From: Ruminobacter sp964520475
GTDB lineage: Bacteria > Pseudomonadota > Gammaproteobacteria > Enterobacterales > Succinivibrionaceae
NCBI GenBank assembly: GCA_964520475.1
Contig: CAZFNS010000025.1
Coordinates: 1-16,240 of the forward strand
Length of the DNA stretch: 16,240 bases
Direction: 5' to 3'
Notes under the pieces: model-generated
Databases searched by the model: none
The model's input: only the letters and a program-made list of their open reading frames with translations
Told to the model about the DNA's origin: nothing
Shown here: piece by piece, positions 14,966-16,240 of the stretch
Layout: each line of letters begins with the position of its first letter
How positions within the stretch are numbered: position 1 is the stretch's first letter
Position numbers and translations under genes: made by a program

Positions 14966-15644
14966 CCGGTCGCCGAGAGTTGTCCGGCGGAGTCGCGAAT
15001 CAGCTTTGTTCCGCGAAACTTTTTGAAAGGTCTCGCGCGGGCAGGGCGGCGCGATCGTTCCCGCGGCCGGTCCGGGAATCGGGATGTCACTTCCCGGAAG
15101 GAATGAGGGTAAAACGGCTCGCTTACGGCGAGGACGCCGCCGCGGGTCAGCCCGCCACGCCCGCCGGGGTTGCTTGTCTTAATTTCGATTGCCGGAGTTC
15201 GGCGGCATGTGGCAGTGATGCGCGCGGCAACAGGGGGCTCCGGCTCGGCGTTACCGCGAAGTTTTATATCCCGCTTTTCCCGCGTCCGGTTTTGCCCGGC
15301 GCCGGGATTCCTTCGGATCCTCGTCTGCCGGTTTTGATAAAGTTCAAAGGAGTGCGTGTGCTTGCGAAAGCGCGAGCCGCGGGGTGCAAGGGCCCGGAAC
15401 CGGTTTCCGGGTGTCAAAAGGTTCATGCCGCTTAGTGCAAAGAGTATTTAGAGCCCCGGATCCGGCGGAATTTCCGATTGAGCGCCGTCTCAGAATGTTC
15501 CTCCATGTATTCTTCCGTCGTCCCGTTTGAACCCTTCGTGAGTATGGATCACGGTCTTCGTTGTCGGCGTTTGTCCGACTGTTTTTGCCTTGCATGTTCT
15601 CCTTTGGACTCCCGCCTGTGATTCAATCTCGAGCCGTCCGAAAT

Positions 15645-15663
15645 TTGCAGGGAAACCCCGCAA
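15645..15663. repeat. Inverted repeat upstream of the pilA promoter region
   Basis: TTGC-A-GGG and CCC-C-GCAA arms flank an AAA centre. On the minus strand it folds as a continuous 8 bp stem through a G-U pair. It lies about 35-50 bases upstream of the -10-like element of pilA and could be an operator, or part of an RNA made from either strand. Confidence 0.4.
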
Positions 15664-15678
15664 TTCAACGATTAATAC

Positions 15679-15708
15679 TTTCTAAATAGTGGCTAAACAT
15701 ACTATATA
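15679..15708 (+). promoter_or_regulatory. Weak candidate promoter of pilA
   Basis: A TATATA (15703-15708) or TACTAT (15700-15705) -10-like element lies about 28 bases before the start codon. The -35 candidates (TTTCTA/TTCTAA, 15679-15685) are poor. No sigma54 element is seen, although many pilA genes use one. A promoter further upstream in the gap is equally possible. Confidence 0.3.
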
Positions 15709-15733
15709 CAGCCGGCGATATAAGGAAATTATC

Positions 15734-16219
15734 ATGAAGAAGACCAAAGGTTTTACCCTCATTGAATTAATGATCGTTATCGCCATCATCGGTATCCTCG
15801 CCGCCATCGCCTTACCGGCCTACGCCAGGTACATGGCCCGCGCCCGTTTCACCGAAGTAACCAGCGCCGTCGCCGGTGTTCAGAAGCAGGTTGAGCTGTG
15901 CATTTTCGACTTAGGTACTCAGCCTTATGCGGCTGAAACAAAGATTGTTCCTCAGAGCACTGATGATACGTCTTGCACCAACGGCAAAGACGGCAGCGGT
16001 TGGAAAATCGATGCCGCAACCGACTATGGTACTAAGTATGTTAAGCAAATTGAGGTTACAGACGGCGTGATTAAAGCTACCGCCGTTGACCAGTACGGCC
16101 TCAAGGGCGCCACATACGAGATTGAGCCGTATTTCGGCACGGGCCAGGTTGACAACGGAATCATCGACTGGAAGCGCAATGACACCGCTTCCACCTGCAT
16201 CGATGAGAACCTTTGCTAA
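15734..16219 (+). CDS. pilA: Major type IVa pilin PilA
   Basis: 161-residue prepilin. A six-residue leader M-K-K-T-K-G is followed by the PilD cleavage site G6/F7, with the essential Glu at mature position 5 (F-T-L-I-E) and a hydrophobic helix to about residue 30. The globular part has four cysteines. C155 and C161 near the C-terminus could close a short disulfide loop, and C56 and C81 could form another, though the pairing is inferred. Mature length (155) is normal for a type IVa pilin. The chosen ATG has AAGGA at 15722-15726. An in-frame GTG 15 codons upstream lacks support and would give an abnormally long leader. Base composition is lower in GC than the flanks, as often seen for highly expressed or exchanged pilin genes. 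The window ends 21 bases after the stop, with no terminator visible. Confidence 0.95.
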   Translation: MKKTKGFTLIELMIVIAIIGILAAIALPAYARYMARARFTEVTSAVAGVQKQVELCIFDLGTQPYAAETKIVPQSTDDTSCTNGKDGSGWKIDAATDYGTKYVKQIEVTDGVIKATAVDQYGLKGATYEIEPYFGTGQVDNGIIDWKRNDTASTCIDENLC

Positions 16220-16240
16220 TATCAGGTCGATTTAAATGAC

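Larger units (their letters stand above)
14878..15733. other. 856 bp gap between pilD and pilA without a recognisable gene
   Basis: No frame here gives a protein I can identify. The left two thirds (to about 15300) is very GC-rich with many short hairpins. From about 15430 the composition falls towards that of pilA. A 151-codon forward frame (14980-15435) and a 182-codon reverse frame (15426-14878) look like chance frames of GC-rich DNA (Arg/Pro/Gly-rich, no domain). I found no tRNA T-loop, RNase P, tmRNA or sigma54 (TGGCAC-N5-TTGC) signature. A small RNA or a decayed gene remains possible. Confidence 0.5.

Noticed and set aside
14980..15435. 151-codon forward open frame in the pilD-pilA gap
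   Set aside because: No ribosome site, no domain, and an amino-acid mix typical of random GC-rich frames. The opposite strand is open over the same stretch.
15640..15700. Minus strand GAATTGCGGGG stretch recalling a group II intron domain
   Set aside because: No reverse transcriptase, no domain V hairpin and no GTGYG boundary nearby. The resemblance is only a few bases.

Overview
This 16.2 kb window is ordinary chromosomal DNA from a high-GC bacterium, most likely a gammaproteobacterium. The support is UvrA with typical proteobacterial zinc-finger spacing, a KpsD-type capsule exporter, a 400-residue-class CinA-like protein with a degenerate C-terminus, and a classic pilB-pilC-pilD type IVa pilus cluster. 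Succinivibrionaceae/Aeromonadales is a guess that a 16S or marker-gene search would have to test. I see no insertion sequence, prophage, CRISPR array, rRNA or tRNA. Intrinsic terminators are very GC-rich and have long T tracts.

Layout, left to right. The tail of an unknown upstream gene ends in a terminator (about 1-65). A good sigma70 promoter and a structured leader precede a KpsD-like polysaccharide export protein (296-2086), which ends in a strong terminator. Next is a separately transcribed small P-loop kinase-like protein (2409-2972), with a leader of roughly 200 nt. A bidirectional terminator separates it from a leftward pair: a CinA-like protein (5597-4413) followed by a polytopic membrane protein (4388-3108). 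Divergent from that pair is metA (5923-6861), whose leader contains a terminator hairpin between promoter and start codon. Convergent with metA is a leftward unit of uvrA (10479-7651) and a DUF2750 protein (7625-7194). The right third is the type IV pilus block: pilB (10970-12685), pilC (12700-13920), a terminator, pilD (13996-14877), an 856 bp gap without a recognisable gene, and pilA, a major pilin (15734-16219).

How the genes work together. PilB powers pilus extension, PilC is the inner-membrane platform, PilD cleaves and methylates prepilins, and PilA is the fibre subunit, so these four form the core of one machine. The KpsD homologue exports surface polysaccharide but stands without other capsule genes here. 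MetA (methionine), UvrA (nucleotide excision repair) and the CinA-like protein are housekeeping or accessory functions with no evident link to the pilus genes.

I found no clear new multi-gene system. The items most worth a second look are the terminator-bearing metA leader, the Asp at MetA position 111 (the acyl-donor specificity position), the long structured leader of the Walker-variant kinase gene, and the gap upstream of pilA.
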